Source: Umbelopsis isabellina
Lineage: Eukaryota; Mucoromycota; Umbelopsidomycetes; Umbelopsidales; Umbelopsidaceae
NCBI GenBank assembly: GCA_016758905.1
Contig: JAEPQZ010000013.1
Span: 310,001 to 374,000 of the forward strand
Direction of reading: 5' to 3'
Length of the DNA: 64,000 nt
Translations under genes and position numbers: made by a program
The notes under the pieces: generated by a model
The model's database searches: none
Told to the model about the DNA's origin: nothing
What the model saw: only the letters and a program-made list of their open reading frames with translations
In this document: positions 1 to 11,793 of the stretch, in pieces
How positions within the stretch are numbered: the first letter of the stretch is position 1
Layout: every line of letters starts with the position of its first letter

Positions 1-94
1 ACTCGCAATTGTGGTTTTGACATGCCTGTACCAATACAAAATAAAGCACTAAATACATTTATTTTTTATTTACGATTATTAGTAATACAAGAGC

Positions 95-2140
95 TTAATG
101 ATCAGCATTTTGCATGGGGCCTTTGTAAAAGTGTCTACCAGAGACAAACCAGAAGAACAAGGCGAATAACAAGACAGCGCCAATCATCAAACTAGCATAG
201 TTCATGGTTTGAGCATCAACAGGCGACACTGAAGGGAAACAAAGGATGACTGCGAAAAAGGTAATCCAAGCCAATGAAATTATGTTGAGAGGAATAGAAA
301 ATTTGCCTAGACGGAAAGGGCCATCTAGGGGAACGTTGCGAGTAAACAGTAAACGGCACAAGAATGGTAACCCATATGAAATATTGACAGCGATAACGGC
401 TGCAGACAAAATTGCTTGCCAAAAGACAGTGGTTGCAAAAGACTAGATAGATGATGATAATTAATCACTGACAAAGTAAGTGGCGAGTATAAAGCAAAAA
501 ATTACATACCGGCATAATGATCACGATGCAAATCACCAGTTGAAGCATGATGGCTCTGACAGGCGTATGGCTACCTTTGCTTAGTTTATAAAAGAACTTG
601 GAATAGGGAAGGCAACCATCTCGAGCCATAGCCCAGATCAGATGGCCACATGCTAAAATTGAGTTGAACAAGGATCCTAGTTGAGCACCCAAGAGGATGA
701 AGAGGAAAAAGATAGCCAAATGAGGATTATTTGTTGTACTTTGGAAAAGCTCGGCAATTGGTACTGTAGCTGAAGCTATTGTATCAACGTCTTGGATGGA
801 GAACAAGACAGCCACAATAAGGACGAGACCCTGAATCCACGCTCCCAAAATAGATACAATAATTCCTCTTGGAGCGGCAACATCAGCACGATGAGTTTCC
901 TCAACGATCTGCGCAGAGGTTTCGTAACCAATCTGTAAAGTTTACAAGTTTAGATATTTCGCGTTTAATTCAAGAGCAGCTCTAGAAAATGCATACCAAA
1001 GTCCATCCAGCTTGCAACATGCCAAGCAAGAAGACATTTCCAGAATTTTGATAACCGGTATTGTTAATAAATTCTGTAAACACCCACTTTGCAGATTGAT
1101 GGGTTGGCGCCATGACTAAGAATATCAAAATATATCAATTGGATGCATACAGTTGGTACAACATGATCTAAACTTCCTTACCTGGCATAGCAATTACAAT
1201 GATAGCTGTGCCGATAAGAGCCCATAGAACTATAGTATCGACAGCAAATAATTATTAGTATTTCTATGCAATGTAGCCATGCTTCCAAGTGTTACCTACC
1301 AATGAATTTGTTGATGATGCCTGTCACTTTGGTGCCGAGCAGATTCACGGCGCCAGCTAAGAGGAGGAGACCTACGTAGATACCGACATAAGCACCCTCA
1401 GGCTGAGCAAAGTTACCAGTACCTATTCCGACCATTCCGATTACGAATTGAGCTCCACCATAAGCCAGAGTCATATTGACAGCCAACAAGCCGATCAAGT
1501 ACGTATAACCAGCCATCCAGGCAGCAAAAGGTCCATATTTCTCATTGCTCAATTTGAAGCACCAATAATATACTCCACCAGCAGTTGGCATGGCTACATA
1601 AAGCCGTTTAGATTACAATTTGACATCCCGAGATTTTGATCACGTAGAAATCACATACCAGACACAATTTCAGCCATTCCCAAACCGATTAAACTGACAA
1701 AAGTTGCAACAACTATCCAACCAAAAACTAGAGTAGTAGGACCACCACTGTTGAGTGCTGGGCCAAAGCCAACACTGTATATAGGTAAGCAATTTGTTAA
1801 TGTTGAATTGTTGTACATATCTATCTAAAGACTGGGAATGGTTAAACTTTACCTCCAACTAGGTAAAACAGCCATAGTAGAGAATGCAAATCCGAATTGT
1901 ACAAACATATCTAAAGATCTACTGAACTCTTGCTTATATCCAAGATCATGTAGTCTTTGAGCATCATAATCCAATTGATTGCTCTCAATATGCATTACGT
2001 TGGGCGTTTCCGTCGCCATTTCATTGGACTTCTCCTATAAGACAAACCATCTCTGATTAAAGATATACACAAGCAATTTCCGAGTCTTTGAAGTAGTAAA
2101 TTACCTGTTCGGAAACCTCTGTTTTTCCTTTGTCACTCAT
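95..2140 (-). CDS. GABA/amino-acid permease, APC superfamily (Uga4/ACT-like)
   Basis: Multi-exon minus-strand gene reading from ATG at 2140 to a stop at 95-97. The product is a 12-TM amino-acid/choline transporter of roughly 530 residues. The N-terminal tail is hydrophilic (MSDKGKTEVSEQ). It is followed by the first membrane segments (SVGFGPALNSGGPTTLVFGW, with the GP/G-rich TM1-TM2 signature), the MPTAGGVYYWCFKLS motif typical of Uga4/Hnm1-type permeases, and a TLIGYETSAQIVEETHRADV loop, the well-known family signature. Exons are joined by short GT-AG introns near 430-510, 930-1000, 1110-1180, 1230-1300, 1590-1660, 1775-1850 and 2040-2103. By family it imports GABA, polyamines, choline or related amines across the plasma or vacuolar membrane; the exact substrate cannot be read from sequence. 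The 3' end lies at the window edge but is complete. Confidence 0.88.
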
Positions 2141-3904
2141 AGTGCAGTTTTTTGTGCGTGAGTAAACAATTAAAAGATAAGAAGTTGACCAATTTTTGAA
2201 GCCTAATAAATCAAATGGAAATCCAGGTAGGGAGTACAATGGCCTATCCACTTGTACGAATATGGTAAAAATTGATCATGTGACGGACTCCATCATCGGC
2301 TCAGCTTTGTTAACCAATGAATTAGCATTTGTGGCCAGTGATTGGCTGAACATTACAAATGTCATTGACGAGTGGCGTGGTACTGACAACTGGCGCTGCA
2401 AGCCTTTACACCTTGTTGAACGTTATCAGCGGATGTAACATGCAGATAAGCACTGCTACTATCGTTTGATCGTTCTTTTAAAAGACCTTAAATTTGCCCG
2501 TAGAGGACTTACCTCGCCTCCGGAAAGGGGAGAGGGGAACTCCTATCGGGTGCTGCCTAGAACAATGGTATTGACAAACATTATATGTGTGCATTAATAT
2601 GAAAATAGTGAGAAAGGAAAGCCAGACTTTGATCATTTCCAAGCTTTAAAATGACTGTCTTGTGGTGGTACTGGAGAGCAGGGGTGTCGCCACCAGAAAT
2701 CGTACCTTATCTGGATTGAAATATTGTGATTACCGCAAACTCATTGGAAGCAATGTTTTACCAAGTAGTACTGAGTAATTGACCTTTTAGCAACGATATC
2801 GGCTGTGAAGGGATCCCCCTTGTGCGGCAAGGATACACAATAAAGCATTTCAGGAAATGTATAGATGACAATTATTTACCACGCTGTAATACGTGTGAAC
2901 TATCTCATGATATAGCTTAATACACTTCCAAACCGCAAAGCCACGATCACCACGATCGTGGACTTTTCAGATTAAGAGTTTCAAATTTAATTTGGTCTAT
3001 AATTATATTCCATAATAATTGTCTTCAAATACTGAATTGCAACATTAAACAAATTACGGAAAATGACTGTGAAAAGCTGCAAATGTTATTAGTATTTCGC
3101 CGTTGACCCGGTACGAAAACATGAGCTCATAGTAACATTCTTTATTTGATTATTTTCGAGCTCATCTCCAGCAGCAAAACAGGAATTATGCAGCGGTTAA
3201 ACATTGTACCAAATTATCGATGTTATAAGTAATTGTCAGACACTGGCATTTCCCACTGTCCCTTGCATATTTGAAGTTTCGCGACTTAGTACTATTGTAG
3301 CTATTCAGCTGATAAACAGGCTGAAAAATATTTCATATCATTAAATACAGTTCAAAAGATTATATTTTGCAGCTGTATGGCTTTTCATCTTTCGAAACTG
3401 AGAAATGGTCACCTCATCAGGAAGAATAAAATTAAAATATAATTGTCCTTATACATTTCAATTGACATACAGCAGACTTCAATTATGGACTTGTTTTTTA
3501 TCGCGTTGTAAAGTATATACGCTACTAAACTAAATTTAAACAGGCTTTCTAAAGTTTGAGTTGGTTTCCAAAATATGGCAGACTTTGTGATTGCTTGACA
3601 GGCCAAGTGTATGTACAGATTGTAAGATGTTGTATAGATTAATTGCCGATAAACTCGGGTAGACTCACGTCAATCATGTGCAATAAATGCTTCCGAAAGG
3701 ATGGTGCAAACTGTTCAGTTTACTAGTATCATCTGGAACTGCGAATTTTATACTACATTGATATTTATGATTTCACAGCACAGCATTGCTTCAACGCACG
3801 GTCAAAACGCGTCACAAAATTGTGCCATTCGTCGGATGTTGATCTGCAAACGGAGTCAAACAAAGAATAACTGACATTGGCTACTCCAAAAAGCGAAGTT
3901 GAAA
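2141..3904. other. Intergenic region between divergent permease and DUG2-like genes
   Basis: No gene is supported in these 1.76 kb. Open frames are short and lack family similarity. A perfect 12-bp palindrome (CCACGATCGTGG, 2950-2961) is preceded by a partial copy of itself. The region should contain both divergent promoters; no confident TATA box or operator was identified. Confidence 0.6.
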
Positions 3905-6900
3905 ATGTCATTAGGTATGTCTATTATCATTAGCTAAGAGAACTTCGTGGGTCAGCGTTCTTTTCCTCTGGGCAATATATTGAATTGTAGTAACATACTC
4001 CAATTCAAAGGCAACATCACCAAGCATAAGGCTTCCGCGCTGTTAGCTCCAAGTCGCTGCGTTCATACTCTTTCTCAAGAGGACAACACCTCGGTCCTGT
4101 CATTAGCAGCTAGTGAGGATTACCTCTTCAGCGGCAGCCAAGGAGGACATATTGCTGTAAGTGAAGCAGATCAGAGCTAGGTACTTCTATGATGCCATAT
4201 TTATTCCTTCATAACATACCAGGTTTGGGATTTGGCAACTTTTACCTTGATACGGCTGCTCCAAGGGCATCAAGGAAGTGTATTGTCATTATCTTTATCA
4301 CCAGACGAGACTTGGCTTTTCAGCTGTTCAGGTTAGAAATTGTCAAAATGCGGATTGGCCGAGTGTATAAAGAGAATGCTAATGTAGATTATTACAGGTG
4401 ATGGAACTGTCAGGGTTGGTTGGTTTTCAATTTCTGATGAATTTGTGTTACAATAGATGCTAACTGTAGCCTACAAGGTTTGGGATATTGAAGCTCTTCA
4501 GTGCGTCTATTTGATACATTGTTGTCATGATGTTGGAGACGTTTTCTCTCTGGTGTACTCTGATATATCAAACATCTTATTTCTTGGTAGCCAAAACACC
4601 AGTATTCAAGTAAGCAGTACTTTTCATTTTCAATCTCTTTTGTCTTTATTTCTCTAAACAAGCATCTTAGTGGTATGACTTTTCGGATCCGCAAACAACT
4701 GGATTGTCTGATAATGCACCTACCACCCCTATATCACCACGCTATACGGCTCAAACCAGCAAATTTTTTGGAGCCAAGATCGATACACCAACCTATGAAG
4801 AGCGAACCAATCCTTTAGATACCGAGGTCATCCAATGTGTGATTCGAGATAGCAATGTTTTCGTCAATGCTCACGATGGCTATGTTTATTGCCTGGCTCT
4901 CGAATACGACTTACCCAACATCGATGGAGAGATTTTGATAAGTGGCTCTGGTGATGGAGATGTTAAACTTTGGCGCATCAATAACAACAGGCTCGATCAT
5001 CTGAACACTCTCAAAGGCAGTTCGGATAAAGGAATCCTTACAATTGCTATGATGAGTGATGGGTATCTGTTTTGCGGCGTGCAAGGCGGTAACATTCAAG
5101 TCTGGGATCTCGAAACTCACCAAATGATAAGGTCCATTATAGCACATAATGATGATGTTACCTCGATGTGTGTAAAATATCAAGATGTGTTTAGTGCTTC
5201 AGCAGATGGTGTCATCAAAAGATGGGACAGACGCTTTGAATGCCAGCAAAGTATGGAAGAACATGAAGGCATTGTATTGTCTCTAGCAGCGTCTCAGTCA
5301 TACTTGATAAGCGGTGCCAGTGACAACACCATCAAGATTTGGGATATACCTTCCAACTATACGAAATACGAGATGAGAAGACGGTCCTCTGTAGATCAAT
5401 CCTCTCCAGCGACTGATTTACTATTGTATGTGTTGGAGCAGTGGATATCTTTACCTACTGTTAGTGGAGACCCAAAATATTTCGACGAATGCAGGCAGGG
5501 AGCCCGTTTCCTCAAGTCAGTATTCAAGCAACTAGGTGCTGATAGTAGGATGATACCAGGTGCTTCTGGACGCAATCCTTTAGTATACGGTAAATTCACG
5601 GCGAATGCGCATCTCTCACAGAAGCTTGGACCGGCAAAATCTCCTGGCACGAAGGTTCCAACTGTGTTGTTTTATGGTCACTACGACGTTATCGGTGCTG
5701 ACATTGAGAAAGATAATTGGATCAGTAATCCTTTTAAGCTTACTGGAATGGATGGGTATCTGTATGGACGCGGTGTCACTGATAACAAAGTAGATATTTT
5801 TAGTTGACTGTGCTTTAACCAGCCATAATCTGACAAGTTGCTTCTTTAGGGTCCTATCTTGGCTTCTGTCTTTGCCGTCTCAGAATTGGTGAAGGAAGGT
5901 TTGCTGAATGTGAACGTTATATTCTTGGTCGAAGGCGAGGAAGAAAGTGGAAGTGTCGGGTTTGCCACTGCCGTTGAGCAACACAAGGTAAGAACTGGTA
6001 AGAACTGGTAATGATATAGTTAAAGCTTGATAGCTAAACCTACCTAGGCATTATTCCAAGATATCGATATGGTACTTCTTAGCAATTCATACTGGTTGGG
6101 AGAGGATGTTCCTTGCTTGACATACGGTCTACGAGGAGTTATTCGTGCAGGAATCACGGTAACTTATTGGCTGGAAGAGTTTGGAGCTTTTGATATACAC
6201 TTACTGATAAAGTTGAATCTAGGTATCTGCATCTCAAGCGGATCTTCACTCTGGTGTTGAAGGAGGGGCTGCTTCCGAGCCTCTGATTGATATGATCAAG
6301 ATCCTTTCTAAATTGATTGACGATGATAACAAAGTTTTGATACCGGGTACGCTGTTTAAGACATCTTTCAATCTCTCAATATGGCTCTAATTTTTGCAAT
6401 ATTATAGGTTTCTATGATGATCTTCGGGCTGTGAATGAGGCAGAAGAGCGACTTTATGATCCTATAATTGCTTGGACGCAAAGGTTGGCAAGAATCACTA
6501 TCATGTGCATTCATTCACCGTTATGCTAACGTACTTCTGCGCGCAGCCAATGTCAAGCAACTGGTGGTTTAAACTTGCAATATCCTCCTCTTGAGTCACT
6601 TTCTTTGAATGAAGATGATAGTCAAAAAGCTGAAGAGGCTCGACTTGAATCCCAATGTAGTCCCGGAAAGTTGAAAAAATCACTGATGGCAAGATGGCGC
6701 TATCCAACGTTGACTGTTCATAAAATTGACGTTTCCCTAAACAACCCAACCATTATTCCTCGCCAAGCTGAAGCAGCAGTCAGCATGAGGATCGTTCCGG
6801 ATCAAGATCTGGAAACGATTTGTGCGCACTTTAAGTCTCATGTTGAAACAACGGCTAAAGCGCTCGGTACAGACAACAAAGTGAAGGCAAGCCATTTTGG

Positions 6901-7321
6901 TATATACATACTATTGCCTGTACAATATTAATGGCCGCTTTTTGAATGCAGGTGGAAATCAATAATACTGCGGATTACTGGTTAGGAGACTGCGAAAGCA
7001 AGTACTTTAAAGCGGCCGAGCAAGCGATAGAACAAGAATGGGGTATTAAACCATTGTGTATAAGAGAAGGAGGCTCCATCCCAGCTGTTCGCTGGCTTGA
7101 AAAGTTTTGTTCGGCTCCCGCAATCCATCTGCCTATGGGCCAAGTAAGTAGTAGTAGACGTACATTGTTAATTACAGGGATACAGTATTGATTTTTATAT
7201 GTTTCAGTCGTCTGATCAAGCTCATCTTTGTAACGAAAGGATAAGATTACGGAACCTATTTGCTGGTAGACGGATAGTAAAGTCTTTACTATCGGAAATA
7301 GGATCCTCAAAGCTTAAATAG
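3905..7321 (+). CDS. DUG2: Dug2-like glutathione-degradation subunit (WD40 repeats + M20 peptidase)
   Basis: Multi-exon plus-strand gene from ATG at 3905 to TAG at 7319-7321, about 860 residues. The N-terminal half carries WD40 repeats, for example SGSGDGDVKLWRINNNRL, CGVQGGNIQVWDLETH, SASADGVIKRWDRRFE and SGASDNTIKIWDIPSN. The C-terminal half is an M20 metallopeptidase: YGHYDVIGAD and GRGVTDNKGP (metal ligands), EGEEESGS (general-base Glu and metal Glu), SNSYWLGEDVPCLTYGLRG, and a late SSDQAHLCNERI with the last metal His. The WD40-M20 fusion is diagnostic of yeast Dug2, which pairs with Dug3 to break down glutathione in the cytosol. Exons 1-6 before 4660 are small and their edges are approximate; the 4680-5790 exon is long. 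A 10-nt tandem duplication doubles one 5' splice site (5988-6007). Confidence 0.9.
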
Positions 7322-7640
7322 ATTATACCGCATATCACATTATGATACATTAAACCAAATGAAAGATGTCTTTGTTCGGAATTGTTACAAATAACTATCT
7401 ATTATATCTATGTGATTTTCTATGTGGCATATGAGTTTTGTCAAAATTTTGTACAATCTCGTCCGTTACAAAGACGATGTGGACTAGAATAGACTCTATA
7501 GGTGATTAAAAAGTATTCCAACTGCTGTTGGCAAGTGAAGCGTTTCAATATAAAACAAACGGGGCGACAAATACGTATATTCACAGGGGAGTACAGCAAG
7601 CCTAATACTTGCCATGATGCCGCCCCATGGAAATGTACGC
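7322..7640. other. Convergent 3' region
   Basis: Short spacer between the tail-to-tail DUG2-like and mitochondrial carrier genes. Nothing beyond probable 3' UTRs is visible; A/T-rich stretches near 7340-7430 could supply polyadenylation signals. Confidence 0.6.
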
Positions 7641-9034
7641 TCAAGCCAGACGGGCTATCGCTTGACTTGGAGGCCATTCGCCAGTTTCTCTGAGCCTCTC
7701 TTCTAAATGCAAAACTTGCTCGTATATTACAAACATGACTGCGGACTGCAGACTGGTCCAGAAAACGCGGGGCCCAATACCACGAAATAGTCCTCCAACG
7801 CCTTGGTGCTTGTAATTCCATACCAAGCCTTCAATAATGCTAGAATAGTGTTTCGGTTGCGCCGGCGCTTGCGACTGTGCCGGGCTAGTAGCTATCGATG
7901 AGGAAGGAACGCTGGCAGAAACATGTAGTTCTGACGAGGAGTTTGGTCGCTTCTTCTTGATTTGTGTTTGTAACAGGGTTTTAATCACATCGAGAGGGGT
8001 GGTTATGGCACCAGCAATGGCACCAGCCAACGATCCTGTCAACAGATCGGCAGCCACAGGCAGCTGTTCACCGGGCTCTATGAGCGTGTGTTTGGCCAAT
8101 TTTTTGAATTGTTCTACAAGGCGGATTTGTTAGTATTTTCAAGACAAAGGGAAAGCCGGGTTCAAATGTTCATACCATAAAAAGCGAATTGCAAGGCAGA
8201 ATATGGTACATCTCGGACCAGAGTGGCTCGGAACCCATGGAAAAGGGCACCTATGCCATCGTATTTTACAATCTGACCAAGCAGTTAGCATTATATCGTT
8301 CCCAAAGGGCTGTGTCCCCCCACATGTATGTGTACTTACAATTTTTGTCGCATGCCAAGTATTCCTATAGTTATATCCACTGATAAAATGAGGATTATTA
8401 TAGCGACCCTGTAGTTGCATGCGGGTTTTCAGGACTTCGGACGGAACATAAATAAACGATGCAGCGAGATCTCCAAAAGATCCAGCACATAAATGAGCAA
8501 TGAACTCAGGTACGGCATTGGCAGTCAAGGTTCGTTTGGTGAATTCATATGTTCCAAAATATAGGGTGGTACCGGGTATTGAGCCAAGCATAGCGGGAGT
8601 CACTCCAGCATACAAGCCCCGTAATATACCTTCTTCCTTCCATATAAGTCTATAAGATTGGAGCATATTGTGATATTTCATCGGACGGTGTTGTGCCTGA
8701 CCCTGCAATCTCGTCTTCACTGTATCGACACTGACGGCAATTGCGCGTGAGTAAACTGTAAAGTCGAATTTCTCGATCAGCACCTGTGTGCTTTTTTAAT
8801 TTACCTGTGCATCATAAAATCTGCAAGAGATCCTCCAATTCCGCCAGCAACACACACCTATATCATGACAGAAAGAGTTATGACGCAAAGTCTCGGGACA
8901 AGCTGTCAAAGAGCGATTCAAGAGATCCTTACGTCTAGATAAGGAGGAAATCCCCCGGCAGCATCTGAATGTGCGGCATGCACGAAATAACGTTGTTTGT
9001 TTGTAGTTTTGGCACTCGCACCGAGCTCTTGCAT
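7641..9034 (-). CDS. Mitochondrial carrier family protein (Ymr166c/Mme1-like)
   Basis: Reads from ATG at 9034 (MQELGASAKTTNKQ...) to a stop at 7641-7643; an in-frame stop lies just upstream and no other ATG intervenes. Three mitochondrial-carrier repeats are visible, each with the PxD/E-x-x-K/R signature or a variant: SVDTVKTRLQGQ, YVPSEVLKTRMQLQGRYNNP and TTPLDVIKTLLQTQ, each followed by a G-x-RG-type motif (GLYAGVTPAMLG, LFHGFRATLVRD, LFRGIGPRVFWT). PSEVLKTR followed by NNPHF-SGYNYR closely resembles yeast Ymr166c/Mme1, an inner-membrane carrier linked to magnesium export. A roughly 45-residue Ser/Ala/Pro/Gln-rich insert lies between the last PLDVIKT motif and the following YKHQGVGGLFRG. 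Introns fall near 8115-8175, 8265-8335, 8770-8803 and 8860-8930. It diverges from SF3B2 with a 162-bp shared promoter. Confidence 0.85.
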
Positions 9035-9196
9035 CGACTGTAGAGAGCTGGGGCGAAAGTCTTTTTGCTTGTCATATTTCACACTCTCACACTCTTAAAC
9101 GCTGAATCATTTTGGTCACGTGGATAAGGTAAATAGCAGCGGCATTTTGTCTGTCACTGACAAAAAAAACTTGTCTTGTTCATTAGATTTGCCGAC
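9035..9196. promoter_or_regulatory. Compact divergent promoter, carrier/SF3B2
   Basis: Only 162 bp separate the two divergent ATGs, so both promoters must lie here or overlap the transcripts. No clear TATA box is visible. Confidence 0.5.
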
Positions 9197-11466
9197 ATGG
9201 TTGCTGAAGTAGCGAACAAATCGGCGTTGAATAACGGTATCGCGAACAAAGCTATGACCAACGGAGGAGACACGGCGAAATCAGACAAAAAACGATCAGA
9301 ACAGAAGCATCGTCGACGAACCAAGAAAAAGTCTAGAAAACAGCGAGAGGAAGCAGCCAAATTTACAGTAAGCATTGATGGAACGTTATCGGTAGTTGCT
9401 TGTTCAGTCATTAATTCCTTATCTTTTTTGCTGCTTAGGAATCGGCGCGAGAAGGCGATGATGATCTAGACGATGTAGAAATTGAATATGTTCCAGAATC
9501 CCTCGAAAGCTATAAAGGTGTAGATGAACAAACTCTTGAACAGTTTTCATCAATCTTTAAGCATTTCCAAGTTGGCAACGTTGACGAGGTAATAATAAGA
9601 AAATACAGATATTGTTCAAGTTGACGTGATCGATTAACCTTTTGGATATTTCTAGAACGATGATCAAACTGAAGCAGTGGAAGAGACGGTTGAAGGAGAA
9701 GCAAATACAAAGGATGAAAACGACAACGCTGGTGATGAAGAAGATGGAGAAGATGGCCCGCTGTCAAAAAAGAAGATGAAGCAGATTAACCGGCTGAGCG
9801 TAGCAGAATTAAAACAATTAGTTGACAAGCCAGACGTAGTCGAGGTTAGCTACCGTTGAACTGAAAAACGTTTTCGTATGTATACTGACTTGCTTGAAAT
9901 TGCAGTGGTGGGACATTTCCGCAACCGACCCAAAACTCCTAGTTCATTTGAAAGCATACCGAAATACGGTGCCTGTTCCAATCCATTGGAGTCAAAAGCG
10001 AAAATATCTGCAAGGCAAACGAGGTATCGAAAAACAGCCTTGGGAGCTTCCTGGTAAGATTGCGATGGCACTAGCTTTGTAAATATACTCTATTACTTGC
10101 AAATGATTTACTAACAAATGACTCAGAGTTTATCAAAGATACTGGTATCATGGAAATGCGAGACGCCGTGAAAACTAAGGAAGACGCTTCCAAGATGAAA
10201 TCCAAGATGAGAGAGAAAGTACAACCAAAGATGGGCAAACTAGACATTGATTACCAAAAACTGCATGATGCGTTCTTCCGCTTCCAAACGAAACCTAGGC
10301 TAACGGCACATGGCGAATTGTAAGTTCATTTGGCTCTTGTCTTATTTCTCGTGTCCTGTGTCTCGCTTTGTACTGACAAATGTTCACATTGGGTGAATAG
10401 ATATTATGAGGGCAAAGAGTTTGAAACGAAACTCAAGGAGAAAAAACCAGGTCAGCTCTCGGAAGAGCTGAAAACGGCATTAAGCATCCCTCCACTTGCC
10501 CCTCCGCCATGGCTCATCAACATGCAGAGATTTGGGCCACCGCCAAGTTACCCAAGTTTAAGGATACCAGGTTTGAATTCTCCAATCCCAGAAGGTGCTC
10601 AATGGGGATATCACCCGGGAGGCTGGGGTAGACCGCCTATTGACGAATACAACCGCCCTCTTTATGGTGATGTCTTTGGACTGAACCCACAAGAAGCAGC
10701 ACCTGAAGATGTAAGCTTGATTATTTTTAACGGTGCACTTTTTGCGCAGCACTAACATAATTTTTCAGGTTGTACAACCAATGGATAAGAAACTTTGGGG
10801 TGAACTGGATTCTGATATTGAAGGTTGGTCAAATAACCTCGTTATGTTTGTATTGTGTGACCTGATCTTTAACTCTATTGTACTATAGAAGAAGAAGAGG
10901 ATGAGGAGGAAGAAGAGGAAGGAGAGGAGGAAGAAACGGAACAAGCAGAAGGTGAAGCTGGAGAGGAACAAACAAATGAGGACGCATTAGCTGAGGGCCT
11001 TGTTACGCCATCTGGTATGGCATCAGTTGCCTCTGGATTGGAAACACCAGACTTTATCGAATTACGAAAAAATACCAGGAAGGCTGTTGCCCCGGAAAGT
11101 GATGAGCCAAAGCATCTCTATCAAGTATTGCCAGAGGTGCAAAAGAATATCCAAGGCTTTATGGGCTCACAGCACGGCTATAATCTTTCAAATATCAATG
11201 CACCAGCGGCTGATACGACAGGCCGATCCTCCAAGCGAAAGATGGGAGAGTCTGTGGATGTCGCTCTTGATCCTAGTGAGCTTGAAAGCGGAATAGAAGA
11301 GTCAAAGCTGCGTGCTAATTTTGAGGCCGCAAAGGCTTCTAAATTACCACAAGGAGTAAAGGAAGACTTTTCAGACATGGTCGCTGACCGGGCGAACAAA
11401 GACGCTAAAAAGCGAAAGTTGAACGATGGCAAGAAGGACTCGAAGAAAAAAGAATTTAAATTTTAA
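9197..11466 (+). CDS. CUS1: Splicing factor 3B subunit 2 (SF3B2/SAP145, yeast Cus1)
   Basis: Multi-exon plus-strand gene, ATG at 9197, TAA at 11464-11466, about 590 residues. It begins with a basic RRRTKKKSRKQR stretch and an acidic segment. The conserved DUF382 core follows: VEWWDISATDPKLLVHLKAY, RNTVPVPIHWSQKRKYLQGK, RGIEKQPWELPEFIKDTGI. Next is the PSP proline-rich domain: LTAHGELYYEGKEFE, PGQLSEELKTALSIPPLAPP, PPWLINMQRFGPPPSYPSLR, then GYHPGGWGRPP and PLYGDVFG. A poly-Glu tract (about 10890-10940) and a Lys-rich nuclear-type tail (KKDSKKKEFKF) end the protein. The role, from the family, is a U2 snRNP component that binds near the branch site and contacts SF3B4 and SF3B1 in the nucleus. 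Confidence 0.95.
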
Positions 11467-11793
11467 TTTTCCACCCAAAAATCCACGACTCTGGGGCCTG
11501 AATCACTTGTACGTAGAAATGCAGCAATAGGTAGCAAAATCATGCTGGTCGCAACTGCACAGTCGTTACATGTCAAATACATTGTAGTTAATGCTTTAAT
11601 TCAGCTGTCATTTCGAGAAAATAAAGCACGAGTACAAATAACACACTGAGAATCGAACAGTTTGAGATCCCTATTTTGCACGTTACTTCCGCTCACGTTT
11701 CTTGTTCAGCACCATTCTTTACCAGTAATCTTTCTGCCTTTCTACCCCTTTGCTTCAGTCTGTATATCGCGCTGATCCCACTGCAATCTAAGC
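11467..11793. other. Intergenic region SF3B2/VPS8
   Basis: About 330 bp between same-strand genes. It holds the SF3B2 3' UTR (AATAAA at about 11621) and the VPS8 promoter; a pyrimidine-rich stretch precedes the VPS8 start. No gene seen. Confidence 0.6.

Noticed and set aside
2196-2438. 80-codon plus-strand open frame beside the permease promoter
   Set aside because: No family similarity, no start context, and it overlaps the probable permease leader.
2950-2961. 12-bp perfect palindrome CCACGATCGTGG
   Set aside because: Isolated short palindrome with no repeats elsewhere in the window; not enough to call an operator or element end.
9176-9196. Earlier in-frame start for SF3B2
   Set aside because: The extension begins at TTG, not ATG; the first ATG is at 9197.
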